DNA of 64,000 bases from Laetiporus sulphureus 93-53 (taxonomy: Eukaryota; Basidiomycota; Agaricomycetes; Polyporales; Laetiporaceae). Location of the stretch: assembly GCF_001632365.1 (NCBI RefSeq), contig NW_024468551.1:64602-128601 (forward strand), in the 5' to 3' direction. The translations under genes and the position numbers were made by a program. The notes under the pieces are model-generated. The model saw only the letters and a list, made by a program, of their open reading frames with translations, had not been told where the DNA came from and did no database searches. Positions 1-11,225 of the stretch are shown in pieces. Numbering within the stretch: position 1 is the stretch's first letter; every line of letters begins with the position of its first letter.

Positions 1-865
1 TTGTGTGTTATTTCGAATTCCACAGTAGGAGAAAGGAGCACGAGCGCGCCCGGAGTGGGTAACTCGTTGAGATTGTGCGTTGCGAGGTATCTGACGAGCG
101 AGACGGCAAGGTGGCCTCCAGCGGAATCACCAAGGATGATGATGTTCTCTCCTCGCACACCGATAGTGCGAAGCAAATACTGATAGCCAGCGAGCGCATC
201 GAGGAGAGCGGCAGGGAAAGGATTCGCAGCAGGGTAGGGATATGACGATGACAGGCGATAGCCGCAGGAGAAGATTCGTGTGACAGTCGTGCAGTTCCCC
301 AAGATACCGCTGCATATTGGACCGGTCGGGCCTCCGTTTGGGTGGGAGGAACTCATCACATATCCTCCTCCTACGTCCGCGCTAAGTACATCGACATTGG
401 ATGAACAAACATAAAATGCATACCGTGGAAATACATAACTACTTTCTCGCCCTCATCCGCCTTGTAATCTCCCTTTCCCGTGACCTTCTGCGACTTGAGC
501 CAATATCCGTGTGTCTTCTTCGGTTTCACGCCGTTTAGCTCCGCCATCTCACTCACTTCACCCACGATGAGTCCGGGATCAATGGCCGGCACCCACACAA
601 AACCAAGAGCGTCGGCCTGCCCAGAGGCGACAATCTCTTCGGGATCATGGCCCGGACTCAGAGGCAGGCCGGTCGCGAACCAGTCCTCGATGCGAGCCCG
701 CAGGAGAGGAAGAATGTATGCTCTGCGAGCGGACCAAGTCCGCCTGGGCCGAAGGGCTTGAATTCTGGACGTGATGTTGGCGTAGGGAAGGCGTACGCAT
801 ATTGTGGCGACGTAAGCGTACAGTTTGTATAGGGACTTAAGGGGCTCGTGACGAAAAGCGAACAT
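1..865 (-). CDS. Alpha/beta hydrolase fold-3 (HSL-type) esterase, 3' end outside the window
   Basis: Likely carboxylesterase or lipase-like hydrolase of the hormone-sensitive-lipase family. Exon 1 is 865-424 and exon 2 is 370 to beyond position 1, separated by a 53-nt GT-AG intron (423-371). Splicing rebuilds the family's oxyanion-hole motif HGGGY exactly across the junction (residues about 147-151). The nucleophile elbow GDSAGG follows at about 228-233, with Ser230 as predicted nucleophile. The catalytic Asp and His lie outside the window. The N-terminus (FRHEPLKSLYKLY) is a plausible family start. However, an acceptor-like TTTACAG ends just before the ATG, so an extra 5' exon cannot be excluded. 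No stop interrupts the spliced frame. Substrate is unknown. Confidence 0.82.
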
Positions 866-2534
866 CCTGTAAACACACCAAAATGAGATGATGGCGGATG
901 GCGACAGAAAAACGGTGCATGTAGTACTATTGCTTCAGCTGCATATAACAAAAGTTCTCTATTTTCCCATCATGATCCAGGGAATGGAAGTTGTGATCAG
1001 AGTGGTTCCCATCACCGCCCTGCACCCCATGCAACGCTTCGATTCTGAGATAGAAGGCCGTAAGCACGAACACGTGCATTCGATGGTCATGGAAAATGGG
1101 CCATTAAATCAGAACGAATCGGCAGACTCTTGCGCGGAGTTCTTCGTGCGCTGTTCAGGCGTGCTAGGGCCCGGGCTTGACGGGCAACACACAGAAACCC
1201 ACGCTTTCGCTACCGGTCTGCATTGAGAGTGCTATACTGTTTGATCTTCACGATGGCGAGAGAATTATGGGGTTACAACCTATTCCTGCACCACAGATGT
1301 GAGTTCACCCATGATACCGACCATTCATATGAAGGCGCGGAATTATACATGATTGGAGAGGCGATGTTTGAATTGTCAGAAAATACTTCGATCGTGTTGT
1401 GATGATTAACAAATTATTTAAGAATCATGATCACTACTTAGCTTAGTGTGTGCGCTGGCCCGGAATTGGGTCATCGCTAGGCAGCGTATCAGATCAGACA
1501 GCATCAAGGAGACTTCTATGCTCCTCGATATGCCCACTTTTGGAGGGATACGGGTTTGGCGGACAACAATCCGAAGTCTAGGCCTCAGACGGCTGCACGT
1601 TCTATGGGTCCGTGGAGAAAATTAGATGGACGACCAACACATGTTGGAGGACCACCTATCAGCCCTGACGTATCTGTCGGATCTGACTCCTGTTGCTTGC
1701 CAATCAGAACCAGCGAAGGGTGAAGCTAGACACGTAATTTATAAGGACGTGCAAGCGCAAAGAATCTGCCGCACTCATACTTCCATGACTGATGAAGTTT
1801 CATTCGCTTGACGTTCGTTCTGCGTCTATCCGGAAACTATCTGACAGCGTACCCGAAATATTCGTCGCATATCGTACGCACCTTCGCCCTGGATTCGGCG
1901 CTTTTTGCAGCACCTCTTGATGCCATCTCTTGCTACCTATACTCAGTGGAAGCCGTTGGCTTCCAATTTCACAACATTATCATATCGGAACGCTTCGCAG
2001 GTGCTCAATTTGCGATGAACTTCGCACTTCACATCACGAGGTATAAGCTGCCGCGTCTTCCTGCCCCGCGTGCGACGCTGCCTTCTCCAGCGATAGACTG
2101 ATCATAACACATGTTGTTCCCAACAGTTTCACGGAATGGCATGTCAAGATAGACTGGGCAGAGCGCCTGTTCAGCAGCATATAAGCGAAGCACGCACTAG
2201 TCGGTAACTTACTTGTGGATCCGCAAAGGCGAGGCACGCAGATCTTGCCCACCATCCCTCAAATCGACAGAGATGGAGCATATTCTCTCAAACGCCTCCA
2301 GGGAATATCAACGAAGAGAACGTCACGTACGATGAACAGCCGGATAGCGCACGCGAATTACCAAGACATGAGAATCTTCACAGGGGCAGCTGGCAACAAG
2401 AGCAACATTGGATGTAGAGGCGCTTGGTTGCGGCTTACTCAGTCACTGAAAGAACTGTGATCACTTGCTTTCGTAGACTGCGATGGTGCTTTACGTGAGA
2501 AAAATGTTTGAGTGTTGTACTCAGCAGCTCCATT
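866..2534. other. Intergenic, no gene supported
   Basis: Only short open frames of up to about 110 codons occur, with no recognisable motif and no splice pattern that links them. The part next to 866 presumably holds the promoter of the esterase gene, and the part next to 2534 the 3' UTR of the next hydrolase gene. I see no repeat or RNA gene here. Confidence 0.5.
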
Positions 2535-4280
2535 TCAGAGCGTGTGTTTGGTCTCCTTCCGTACTAGTGCGTCCAAGATGGCAGTGGCTGGACGAACGCC
2601 AATGTCGACAGCATCAGCCAACAGCGATCACGCGCGAGACGTGGCACTTACCAACAGCCTTCGGTGCTTCCTGCACTGCCTGCACACAACACGAGGTCAA
2701 TTCGACTGATCAACGCGTAGGTAGCAGCTCACCAGATGCCCGACCTCGGGCAGACGGACGTTCGTAGTATTCCTCACGCGTCTCCAGACAGTTTCCCGCG
2801 TGACGTCCTCACCACCAGTACTGCGGTCACATACCATCAACTGCCGCCTCTCGCCAGCAAACTGTGAGACTCACGTAGCGTTTGTCCGAGCACTCATAAT
2901 CCAGTGCAGATGGATCCGGGGGTCAAGGTCCTTGAGTCCCGTCCATGCCTCGTAGCACACGTTCCATTCGCAGTAAACAACAGCCTCGTCGAACGGGCGC
3001 GTCTTTAGGCGTACTGCACGTTCGCCATCGGATGTTTGCCCCGGGCGGGACGAGTTGGGTTTATCGCACTCGACGACACCATGTTCGGCGAAGACGTCGA
3101 CTACCTCTGGATCCCAGGTCTTCATTGCTGGACTCCTGAGGAGACTCTCCTTGACGTGCTTCCTAGGCAATTTTATCACGGCCAGACACACGAGATAGGT
3201 TATTTGGATTTACCTTGAAGGCCATTTCTCAGGTTTGCTGAGGGCCGCCTTCAGCAACAAATCCAAACCCTTGCCCCTGGTGAAAGACGGCGGGACGATC
3301 ATCGGCTCGATTAGGATGAGCTTGTCGAAGAGAGCCGGGTTGGCAATAGCTACTCGTGCCCTGAGAAATGCAGTCACGACGTAATCTTCTATGTCAACTG
3401 TATGAACGCGACGCACAGAGTCGTTCCTCCGTATGAATGCCCAATACCAATAACACGGCGGAGCTGACCACGACTTGATACGGCGATGCGCTCGAGGTGC
3501 GTAGGCAATGGCATCGAAGTTGCCTGCGCGGGTAGATAATGGATCAGGAAGTTGAGGATATCGCGGCATTGATCCTGCCAGTCAACTGATGGGAATCACT
3601 CTGTACACAGCTCGCTCTCTGATGATGGTGTCCACTTACATACGTCGCGGAGCCCCTGCTCGTTGAGCAAGGCGCTGTCGCCATGCTGCACGGACTCGAA
3701 TGACCATATCTCCTCGATCGCGATCGAAGATGCTCTCGCATTCGTGATCAAATGTGCGATTGCTGGTTCCCAAATCTGCGTCGAGCTGGAATCAGACTCA
3801 TATTGGTGACTCAACGCCATATACACCCACCTGCCGCGGAGACCCGGTCGCGTGCGTCAAGAAGAGAGTAAGGCCACGCCCACGCCCACCCGACACAGGA
3901 GTGACAGGGACGAATCGATCCACACAATTCCACATTACAACCCTCGACGCTCCCTTGAATTTCTTCTGCATATCTTCGCTTTCGAACTCGAGCCTCGCCT
4001 CCACGAGCTTCCGAGCCATCGCCTTCACGTCAAACGGTTCACCGCTCGTGGCGCGGTCTCTGAGAGGCGACTCGTTCGGCAGCGAACGCAGGTAAGCTGC
4101 AGGTATTACATGCGACGTCCTCCGGAAGCCCGCCACAATTGTCGGCTCAGGGAGCTTGCGGGCTGGAAAATGCGCATCGGGAGGAGGCTCTGCGATAGGT
4201 AGAAGAAGTGGGATCGGAACTCCCTCTCCATATGTCTTTGGGACGCCATTGGGCCTGGGGAAGCTGGTCTTGGTGGGCAT
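2535..4280 (-). CDS. Eight-exon alpha/beta hydrolase, fungal LPX1-like family
   Basis: Serine hydrolase of the alpha/beta fold, resembling fungal proteins related to yeast peroxisomal lipase Lpx1; the function here is inferred. Exons: 4280-3831, 3775-3640, 3585-3417, 3360-3214, 3162-2875, 2820-2733, 2679-2652 and 2587-2535. The seven introns are 51-64 nt, all GT-AG, and all phases agree, giving 452 codons plus TGA. Exon 1 has the family-like stretch VVMWNCVDRFVPVTP and THATG before the first splice. Joining exons 2 and 3 restores FDWQDQCRDILNFL. The nucleophile elbow is GHSYGG (residues 244-249, Ser246). LFDKLILIEPMI follows the third intron, and a GHL near residue 425 is the likely catalytic His. 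The C-terminus KHTL is at best a weak peroxisomal signal. Individual splice sites were chosen by reading-frame continuity and family resemblance. Confidence 0.85.
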
Positions 4281-5614
4281 AGCTGCGTAAGAACAGAGAC
4301 GTAGAACTGTCGAGGCATGCGTTCAATAAAATATGCTGCGTTCCCGAGACCCCAGGGTTAGAGTACGAATATCCTGATCAGATCTATCAGAAAAAAGCGC
4401 TGCATCAAGTATGTATTCTGTAGCCCAGTCCACATATGCGATCTGTGCGAGGCGACCGGATTCGATAGAAAATGTAACAAGTCTGATTGAGAACTGTTAG
4501 TAGATGTCTGTACGAAGGCGAACGCAAACCACGTCGGTGGCGCGATGGTATGCCTTGAGTCACGAACAATGTCACATATCTGTCACGGGTGTCTGTCACG
4601 GCTCTCGCTCTCGAGGAATTTGTCTGTTTCTTCGCATTATGAAGCATCCGGGGAGCCTGCCGGCGGACGACCTGCACAGTTACTCGAATGAGCTCTCAGG
4701 TGTGTTTGATATATCGTACCGCCGTTTGAAAAAGAAAGGATTGTGGCGTTAGGTAGACTAACTTCCAGACGCATCTCAAGCGTGTCTGAAATCAACGAAC
4801 CTGAGCTGAACATGACACTAGCAACTACGAGCGCAGATAGCACTGCGTGAAACAGTTAGCGGCTACGGGAGGAACTACGGCCATTACAATGCTATCTGGA
4901 CAGTTTATCTGAGCGATGAGCGACAGTCGAAAAGCGCGAAGCGGATCAGCGTACATGAGGGTGGGCTGGATTGGGACTCTGTACAGATACCTGGCAACGA
5001 GCCGTGCTGTAGTGAGTACGGACAGTGCGGCAATTTACGTGTAAAGTCAGTCTCATTCCTGCGAGCTTTTCGAAGCGGATGGGCGGCGAATTGGATTCAT
5101 CTTAGGCAAATCATCGCAGCACGTCTCCACATTGCTCACCACTGGAGCGTGCTAAATAAGCATACTGACTGGAGGCATACAGAGTTAGTGCCCATGCACA
5201 TACGCTTAGCCTCTCCACCTGCGCCCGCCGGGAAGGAGAAGTGTCCACAACGTTTCGTCATGCGATTCTCCTTGTTCGATGTCATTAGGTGCGTTGCATC
5301 CCGAAATCATTGCCGTGTCATGGTGCAAGGTTAGCCGTCACTGCGGCAGTAAGCCCTGCCTACATTTATGTTATACATTTAACGACCGTCAAGGTTGCGG
5401 CTCGCTGTGAGTGTCCGCGGATTGCAATTCGGTAACGTCGACCAGCATTTGCGAGCGGCTGCTGGCAAGTTTCAGCGCTGTCGGTGGGCTGTTCGGTGGG
5501 ATCTTCGTGAATGTCTATGGATGGCGAGCACAAGATGGGAGAAAACTGATACAGCCATGTGCTACATATTAGTGTACAAACATCATCAAGCTTATGCCGA
5601 AGTCATCATCATCA
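4281..5614. other. Intergenic, no gene supported
   Basis: Short unconnected open frames only. A small CATCAT-rich patch lies at about 5580-5620, just beyond the stop of the next gene. The segment next to 4281 should contain the promoter of the eight-exon hydrolase. Nothing else is recognised. Confidence 0.5.
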
Positions 5615-6238
5615 TCAAGCTTGTAGGCGCTCACATGCCTCCGTGATCTGCCTCGCCAATGCTCGCAGCCGCTGCTCTCCGTCAGCTTCAAGGACATCAC
5701 AGTCCCACTGCTCCTTCGGCGCAACGTCGGTTGTGAGCTCGGGATCGCTGGGGATGCGTCGGGGAGTCATGCGCCTCGGCGCCGTTTCGAACTCGTAGAA
5801 GCAGAGCTTGGTCCCCATCGCGCTGATGCCGTAGAGGACAGGGAGGAGCGCACGCCCTGAAGGAAGGAAACCGGCGGTAAGGTCATGAGAGCAAAATCTG
5901 CACTGACGCCACACACCTGACAAATCGACCAAACGGCGGCGAACCTGCCTGTCGGCTGCCTCCCGCGTCGAATCAAGCGACAAGTGCTGGGGAGGCTTGA
6001 CCTCTAGGACGAGCACGGGGTGCTGACGAAGGGTGATTTCGAACGAGATGATGACGCCTGCGGCGCCGTCCACGTTGCCCGGTAGGTAATTGGGCGAGAC
6101 AATGAAATCACTGTCCGGAGGGAATAGAGTACAGAGAAGTTTGTTGTAGGGGCCATAGTACTGATTCTCATAAACGATGACACCGGCCTCTTCTTCGACG
6201 GTGGCAAATGCTCTGGTTATTTTCGAAGGCCAGGGCAT
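5615..6238 (-). CDS. Single-exon fungal protein, possible PD-(D/E)XK nuclease-like fold
   Basis: Predicted 207-residue protein. I place the start at the ATG giving MPWPSKITRAF, because the in-frame sequence further upstream (to 6400) has low-quality composition. It resembles an orphan family common in basidiomycete genomes, with YYGPYNKLL near the N-terminus, an LVLEVKPP strand, AADRQVRRRL, YGISAMGTKLCFYEFE and a C-terminal PKEQWDCDVLEADGEQRLRAL. The Asp of GNVDGAAG, then FEI, then E-V-K in LVLEVKPP, matches the D...(E)xK spacing of restriction-nuclease-like folds. That assignment is inference only, and no activity is claimed. It is intronless and stands alone. Confidence 0.65.
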   Translation of the reverse strand: MPWPSKITRAFATVEEEAGVIVYENQYYGPYNKLLCTLFPPDSDFIVSPNYLPGNVDGAAGVIISFEITLRQHPVLVLEVKPPQHLSLDSTREAADRQVRRRLVDLSGVWRQCRFCSHDLTAGFLPSGRALLPVLYGISAMGTKLCFYEFETAPRRMTPRRIPSDPELTTDVAPKEQWDCDVLEADGEQRLRALARQITEACERLQA

Positions 6239-6477
6239 GGTGACAGTTCTGAACAAGCAGCCTTGGCGCGGGGCCTGCGTTAAGAGTACAGTGCATGTCA
6301 CTAAGGTTCGGCGCCTCTGTGTAGCCTTAATTAGAGCGCCGCAGGCCGGCAGAAAAAAGTTTTGAGAGGAAACATGGCCAAGATATGCATAAATCTGCAA
6401 TTACCGAATCCTTCGGTGATTACGTAATCGTTCACTTTTTGGGGGAGAAATTTTCGAAGTGTGATTTCCACAATACA

Positions 6478-9412
6478 ATGGCTCCTCTAAAGAAAAAGCA
6501 AAAGCAGGCAAAGCTGCAGCGTGCTAGTAGAGGCAGACACTTTGATTCGCATATTGTAGAAAGTCTACTTGAACTCCAAGCCAACCCTAACTGCATTCTA
6601 ACCAAAGACGACTGGGATTCCTCCGACAGTGATGGCGAGGGTCAATGGGCATTTAGTATGCTCGATGAAGAACCAATAGATGTCTCGGAAAGTGAAAGTG
6701 ATATGGATGTCGAGGCAGCAGATTTGGTCTCCAAAAAGCGCACAAGAGGGAGCTCGGAAGGCGATGAAGAGGAGAATGATTATGTCGGAGAATGCGCAGA
6801 AGAAGCAAACCAAGCTGCGCGGAAATTCTGGACGCAAGTATTTAGCAAGGTGAGCAATGCAAAAAAGGAACTCAACGTGGAATTTACATTCTAGAGCAGC
6901 ATGAATTGGTAGCGGAACATTCGACCGCTCCAAGAGCTATGCCTAGCTACAGCGGTGCCGGCAAGACTAGAACATACTGCAGGGAGAGAGACTTGGCGAA
7001 AGCGTCGGTGGGATGTAGCAAAATCAATACCTTTTTTCAGCCTGCATATCGTCAGGCCCGAGCACCCAGTCCGGAGCTTAGCCATAATGCAATTCTGACA
7101 TCTCCTGTGCCTGCCGCCAGCGATGCAACCCAACGAGTTATGGAGAGCATCAACAATAAAGAGTCCCAAGTCTCTCCTAAAGCCCCAGCAGTTGTCAGCC
7201 CCACAGTGTTCCTAGACCCAACAGCAGATGAGGAGGATGTGCCGGAGGACGTGCCTATCATGGAGATAGTCAAAATGCTTGTTAACGAGGTGAAGAAATC
7301 TGGATCTTACACGTCTCTCACCCACCTGTGTGCCATCAAGCAGTATATTGAGCTCTATCACAAATACAAGGCCGCAACTCGAGTGAAGAACCCATCAACA
7401 AGGGCAAGTATCGCCGTTGCTCGAGCAGTCAGCAAGGGTCCTTATTTCGCCCGCAAGATACGGTCATTATACTGCTATATCAAACGTTTTCACACACTGC
7501 CGCCCATAACTGCGGGAAAGCACCATGCTCACCCTACACTACTCAACAATGAGAGGATGGCACAGGCTGTCCGTCATTACCTCACTGTTCTCGCAGATGG
7601 TGAGGTAAGATTTGTATTTGCAGAACTGACAAAAGCATGGCTAACCTGGTTATAGATTACACCGTATCTCCTAATGAAGCAGGTCAACACAGTTATCATT
7701 CCAGCGCTAGGTTTGGACCTAGGCGGCAAGACGATATCCGAGTCATCTGCACGAAGATGGCTTGTGAAGCTTGAGTATGAACTGAAGGAGACAAAGAAAG
7801 GACTCTATGGTGACGGCCATAAGCGAGAGGATGTGTTAGCATATCGACAGAAGTATTTGGACAGTTTGCAGGAGACGGAGAGGCAATCATGCTCACCATT
7901 CGCATATGTGCTGTCCTGACACATCTTGTTGCATTAGGTTGCGTTGGACCTATACAGATCAAGATCTAGAGCCAGTGGAGCCTACATTAGCAAAGGGCGA
8001 AAGGCGTATTGTCCCTATCTTCCATGATGAAATGATTGTGTACACAAACGACCTATGCCACCGGATATGGATCAAGGATGGCAAGATGCCTTTAAGAAAG
8101 AAAGGACAAGGCCGCGCAATTCACGTGTCAGATTTTATAGTTGAGCACACTGGTCATCTTGCACTTGATGAGACACAAATCCACGAGAATGCTGCATTGC
8201 CCTTGAACCAAAGACTTGCTCACACGGATGCTCGTGAGATAATGTATCCGGGGAAGAATCATGATGGCTGGTGGAACTTGGAATGATTGATAAATCAAGT
8301 ACGTGCACTGTAAAATGATGAATGTGTATTGACAGAAATATATCGATAGGTGAAAATGCAAGCCATACCAATTGGCGAGAGGCTATATCCTAGAGCAGTC
8401 CTTCAGTTCAACTTTGATCAGTCATCTGCACATGGAGCATTTGCCAAGGATGCATTGAATGCGAAGGAGATGAATGTCAATCCCAGGGGTAAGCAACGAC
8501 ACATGCATGACACAATCATACCTCTTGACAACCCGCATCCCCATTTCTGTGGTCAACGACAATCTATGGTCTTTCCAGCTGACCTTCCTCTGGAGCATCC
8601 AGATTACCAATATCATGGACAGCCAAAAGGGATGCTGCGCATTTTGGAGGAGCGAGGCCTTGTCCCGATGCTGAAGGCTGCGAATGGTGAGAAGCTCGTC
8701 GGTGAATGTCAGGTGTGCAAACTCTTACGGGAAGCACAAGAGCGGCTGCTTCATGAAGCTCAGGCTGCTGCAGATGGCACACAGGAGCCAGATGAGATGC
8801 AGGAAGACACGGTTGCATACTCATCAGCTTCAATAGGTTGCTGTATGCGAAAGGCCTTGTCAATGCAATAAGACTTTCTCGATGAGAAGCCACTTCTACA
8901 GACTGTGATTGGGGAGGCCGGCCATCAATGTCTTTTCTTACCAAAATTCCACTGTGAGTTGAATCCAATTGAGATGTATTGGGGCTGAATGAAAGCGCGT
9001 AAGTGTTTCTTCTACGAATTGCATTAATATCTCAATATGATCACCTAGGTTTCCGAGCAGCTGCCGATGAAACATTTCCAACTGCAAAGCGTCTGGTGCC
9101 CCAGATTCTTGACGCATGCTCTGTCAAGACAATCAGAGCATTCTTCCGCAAGGCATGGCACTATATGGATGCATACCGGTGAATATATACCCTTGTATCC
9201 TGTATTTTTGGGACTAATTCTCTCACCAGAAAGGGGCTGAATGCCAAGCAGGCAGAATTTGCAGTCAAGAAATATAGATCACACCGTCGCTGTGGGTCAT
9301 CACTCATGATGCAGGTCGGCCTATTAGTGAACTAGATATATTCATGTATCTACCACAAGAAACTGTCCGTTCGCAGGAAATGACTGTGGCTGATAGGCGC
9401 CTTGAGCCGTGA
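6478..9412 (+). pseudogene. Decayed multi-exon DDE transposase gene (Tc1/mariner-like DDE superfamily)
   Basis: DNA-transposon transposase of a type widespread in Agaricomycetes. Exon 1 starts at ATG 6478 (MAPLKKKQKQ) and runs to 6849. Exon 2 begins at 6900 after a 50-nt intron, and further 50-70 nt introns lie near 7605-7655 and 7880-7937. Catalytic landmarks in order are FHDEMIVYTND, FDQSSAHGAF and LPKFHCELNPIEMYWG, consistent with a D-D-E triad, followed by an AFFRKAWHYMDAYR tail. The frame is broken by TGA (8284-8286), TAA (8869-8871) and TGA (8986-8988). The last sits where the family has WGW, so TGG became TGA. Upstream exons look sound. I could not find terminal inverted repeats, so the element borders are unknown. 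Confidence 0.8.
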
Positions 9413-9925
9413 TGTCGCTTTCCAAATAAGGAAACTCCGACATGCTCCGACTCAAATTCACATTTTACAGTGGGTAAATTTTTGAAACTGAGAATTTAAA
9501 AAAACAAATGAGATAGATCGAAAGCTCTACTCAATCTGAGTTGATTGGTAACATTTTCAAGATTTCTAGACAAACTTCCAAATCGCTGATAGGTCTCGCA
9601 GCTTTGGCATGCCCGAGGCATCAGTTTTGAGCGACAGACACTGTAAGATAGACGACGTCAAGAACCGACACCCTTATATAAGCGCTTAATAAGCTTAGTC
9701 AGCTGCCAAATCTTTCAAACTGGTAATTCCAGTAGTGGGTTCTTATTGTCAAACTGACACAAATTCTGATAGTAAACTTGCCTTCATTGCAGACACCGCA
9801 GACATGATGGCATTTGCAACTATGGCATATGCTGAGTTAGTCTTTTGCCTTTGTAAGTGATATTTGCAACAGTGTCATTTTGTATCTCAGATTGTGAAAA
9901 TGCAATAGGATATTCAGTGATCACA
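9413..9925. other. AT-rich 3' flank of the transposase relic
   Basis: AT-rich non-coding sequence between the transposase relic and the large inverted repeat. No open frame of note and no recognised RNA. It may contain the transposon's 3' end, but no inverted counterpart was found 5' of the transposase. Confidence 0.4.
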
Positions 9926-10345
9926 GATTAGTTACGAACTTTTTGAGATATGCAAGCATCGTGCATATTTAAACAATATGTCAAAATTTAGCACTGTGAA
10001 ATTTGAGTCACAAATTATATATATTAGATGACATTTGCAAGTGCAGCAGATGAAGATGCAAAGGGTAAATTCGTCAAGGAGGCCTATATTCAATATCAGA
10101 ATTAATACATCTTACACCTCATGCCAGACTGAATCAATGGTGTTGCATGTGTTTATGTAAATTTTTGCTATGGAACGTTGAATGTAGCCTCCTTGACTGA
10201 ATCTACCCTTTGCATCTTCATCTGCTGCACTTGCAAATGTCATCTAATATATATAATTTGTGACTCAAATTTCACAGTGCTAAATTTTGACATATTGTTT
10301 AAATATGCCCGATGCTTGCATATCTCAAAAAGTTCGTAACTAATC
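9926..10345. repeat. Large inverted repeat, two 159-bp arms around a 102-bp spacer
   Basis: The left arm (9926-10084) and right arm (10187-10345) are near-perfect reverse complements of equal length. The left arm starts GATTAGTTACGAAC and the right arm ends GTTCGTAACTAATC; the inner ends are GGAGGC and GCCTCC. Only scattered mismatches were seen. The structure is AT-rich and has no coding content. It could be a foldback or MITE-like element or the remnant of a terminal inverted repeat. An assembly artefact beside the N gap cannot be excluded. No target-site duplication is evident. Confidence 0.8.
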
Positions 10346-10464
10346 GCCATACTCGTGGAAGTGTTTGGGACATAGGCTGACCAGTAGTCTTTGTCCTGTT
10401 CTCCTTTTTACGGCGCTCTATCCTGATTCCTCTTGGTGTCAAGACCCATAATGAGTGATGCTAC

Positions 10465-10969
10465 NNNNNNNNNNNNNNNNNNNNNNNNNNNNNNNNNNNN
10501 NNNNNNNNNNNNNNNNNNNNNNNNNNNNNNNNNNNNNNNNNNNNNNNNNNNNNNNNNNNNNNNNNNNNNNNNNNNNNNNNNNNNNNNNNNNNNNNNNNNN
10601 NNNNNNNNNNNNNNNNNNNNNNNNNNNNNNNNNNNNNNNNNNNNNNNNNNNNNNNNNNNNNNNNNNNNNNNNNNNNNNNNNNNNNNNNNNNNNNNNNNNN
10701 NNNNNNNNNNNNNNNNNNNNNNNNNNNNNNNNNNNNNNNNNNNNNNNNNNNNNNNNNNNNNNNNNNNNNNNNNNNNNNNNNNNNNNNNNNNNNNNNNNNN
10801 NNNNNNNNNNNNNNNNNNNNNNNNNNNNNNNNNNNNNNNNNNNNNNNNNNNNNNNNNNNNNNNNNNNNNNNNNNNNNNNNNNNNNNNNNNNNNNNNNNNN
10901 NNNNNNNNNNNNNNNNNNNNNNNNNNNNNNNNNNNNNNNNNNNNNNNNNNNNNNNNNNNNNNNNNNNNN
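10465..10969. other. Assembly gap (505 N)
   Basis: Run of N. The right side enters at the protease of the first Ty3/gypsy element, so its pol region may be hidden or truncated here. The left side reads as ordinary sequence next to the inverted repeat. Confidence 0.99.
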
Positions 10970-11130
10970 ACCCTGATCTCCTTCTCAAGTGAGATCGTAG
11001 CGAGATTCAACTGATCAACCAGCCGTCAGTTGATGTAGCAAGAATATGCTCCTGAATCAAGGAGCACCTCAGTCTGGGCTTCTCTTACTCCCTGTTTGAG
11101 GTGAACAGGTAAATCGATCGCGTGTTTTGA
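10970..11130 (-). pseudogene. Retroviral-type aspartic protease fragment of Ty3/gypsy element 1
   Basis: Reading leftwards from about 11130, the frame encodes EAQTEVLLDSGAYSCYIN, then a TGA stop (11026-11028), then RLVDQLNLATISLEKEIR into the gap. DSGA is the catalytic signature of retroelement proteases. The same context ([14 protein letters not shown]) occurs in the young element at 29.5 kb, so the two elements are related. The stop lies where Arg is expected (CGA to TGA). Anything beyond the gap is not visible. Confidence 0.7.
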
Positions 11131-11225
11131 CAAACCAGTAGATGCGATGTATGAAAAACTTGATACCGATACATGTGAGAGCGAGTAGGTACTATTACAG
11201 TGTCTATGGGAACTCTGGCCAGACC

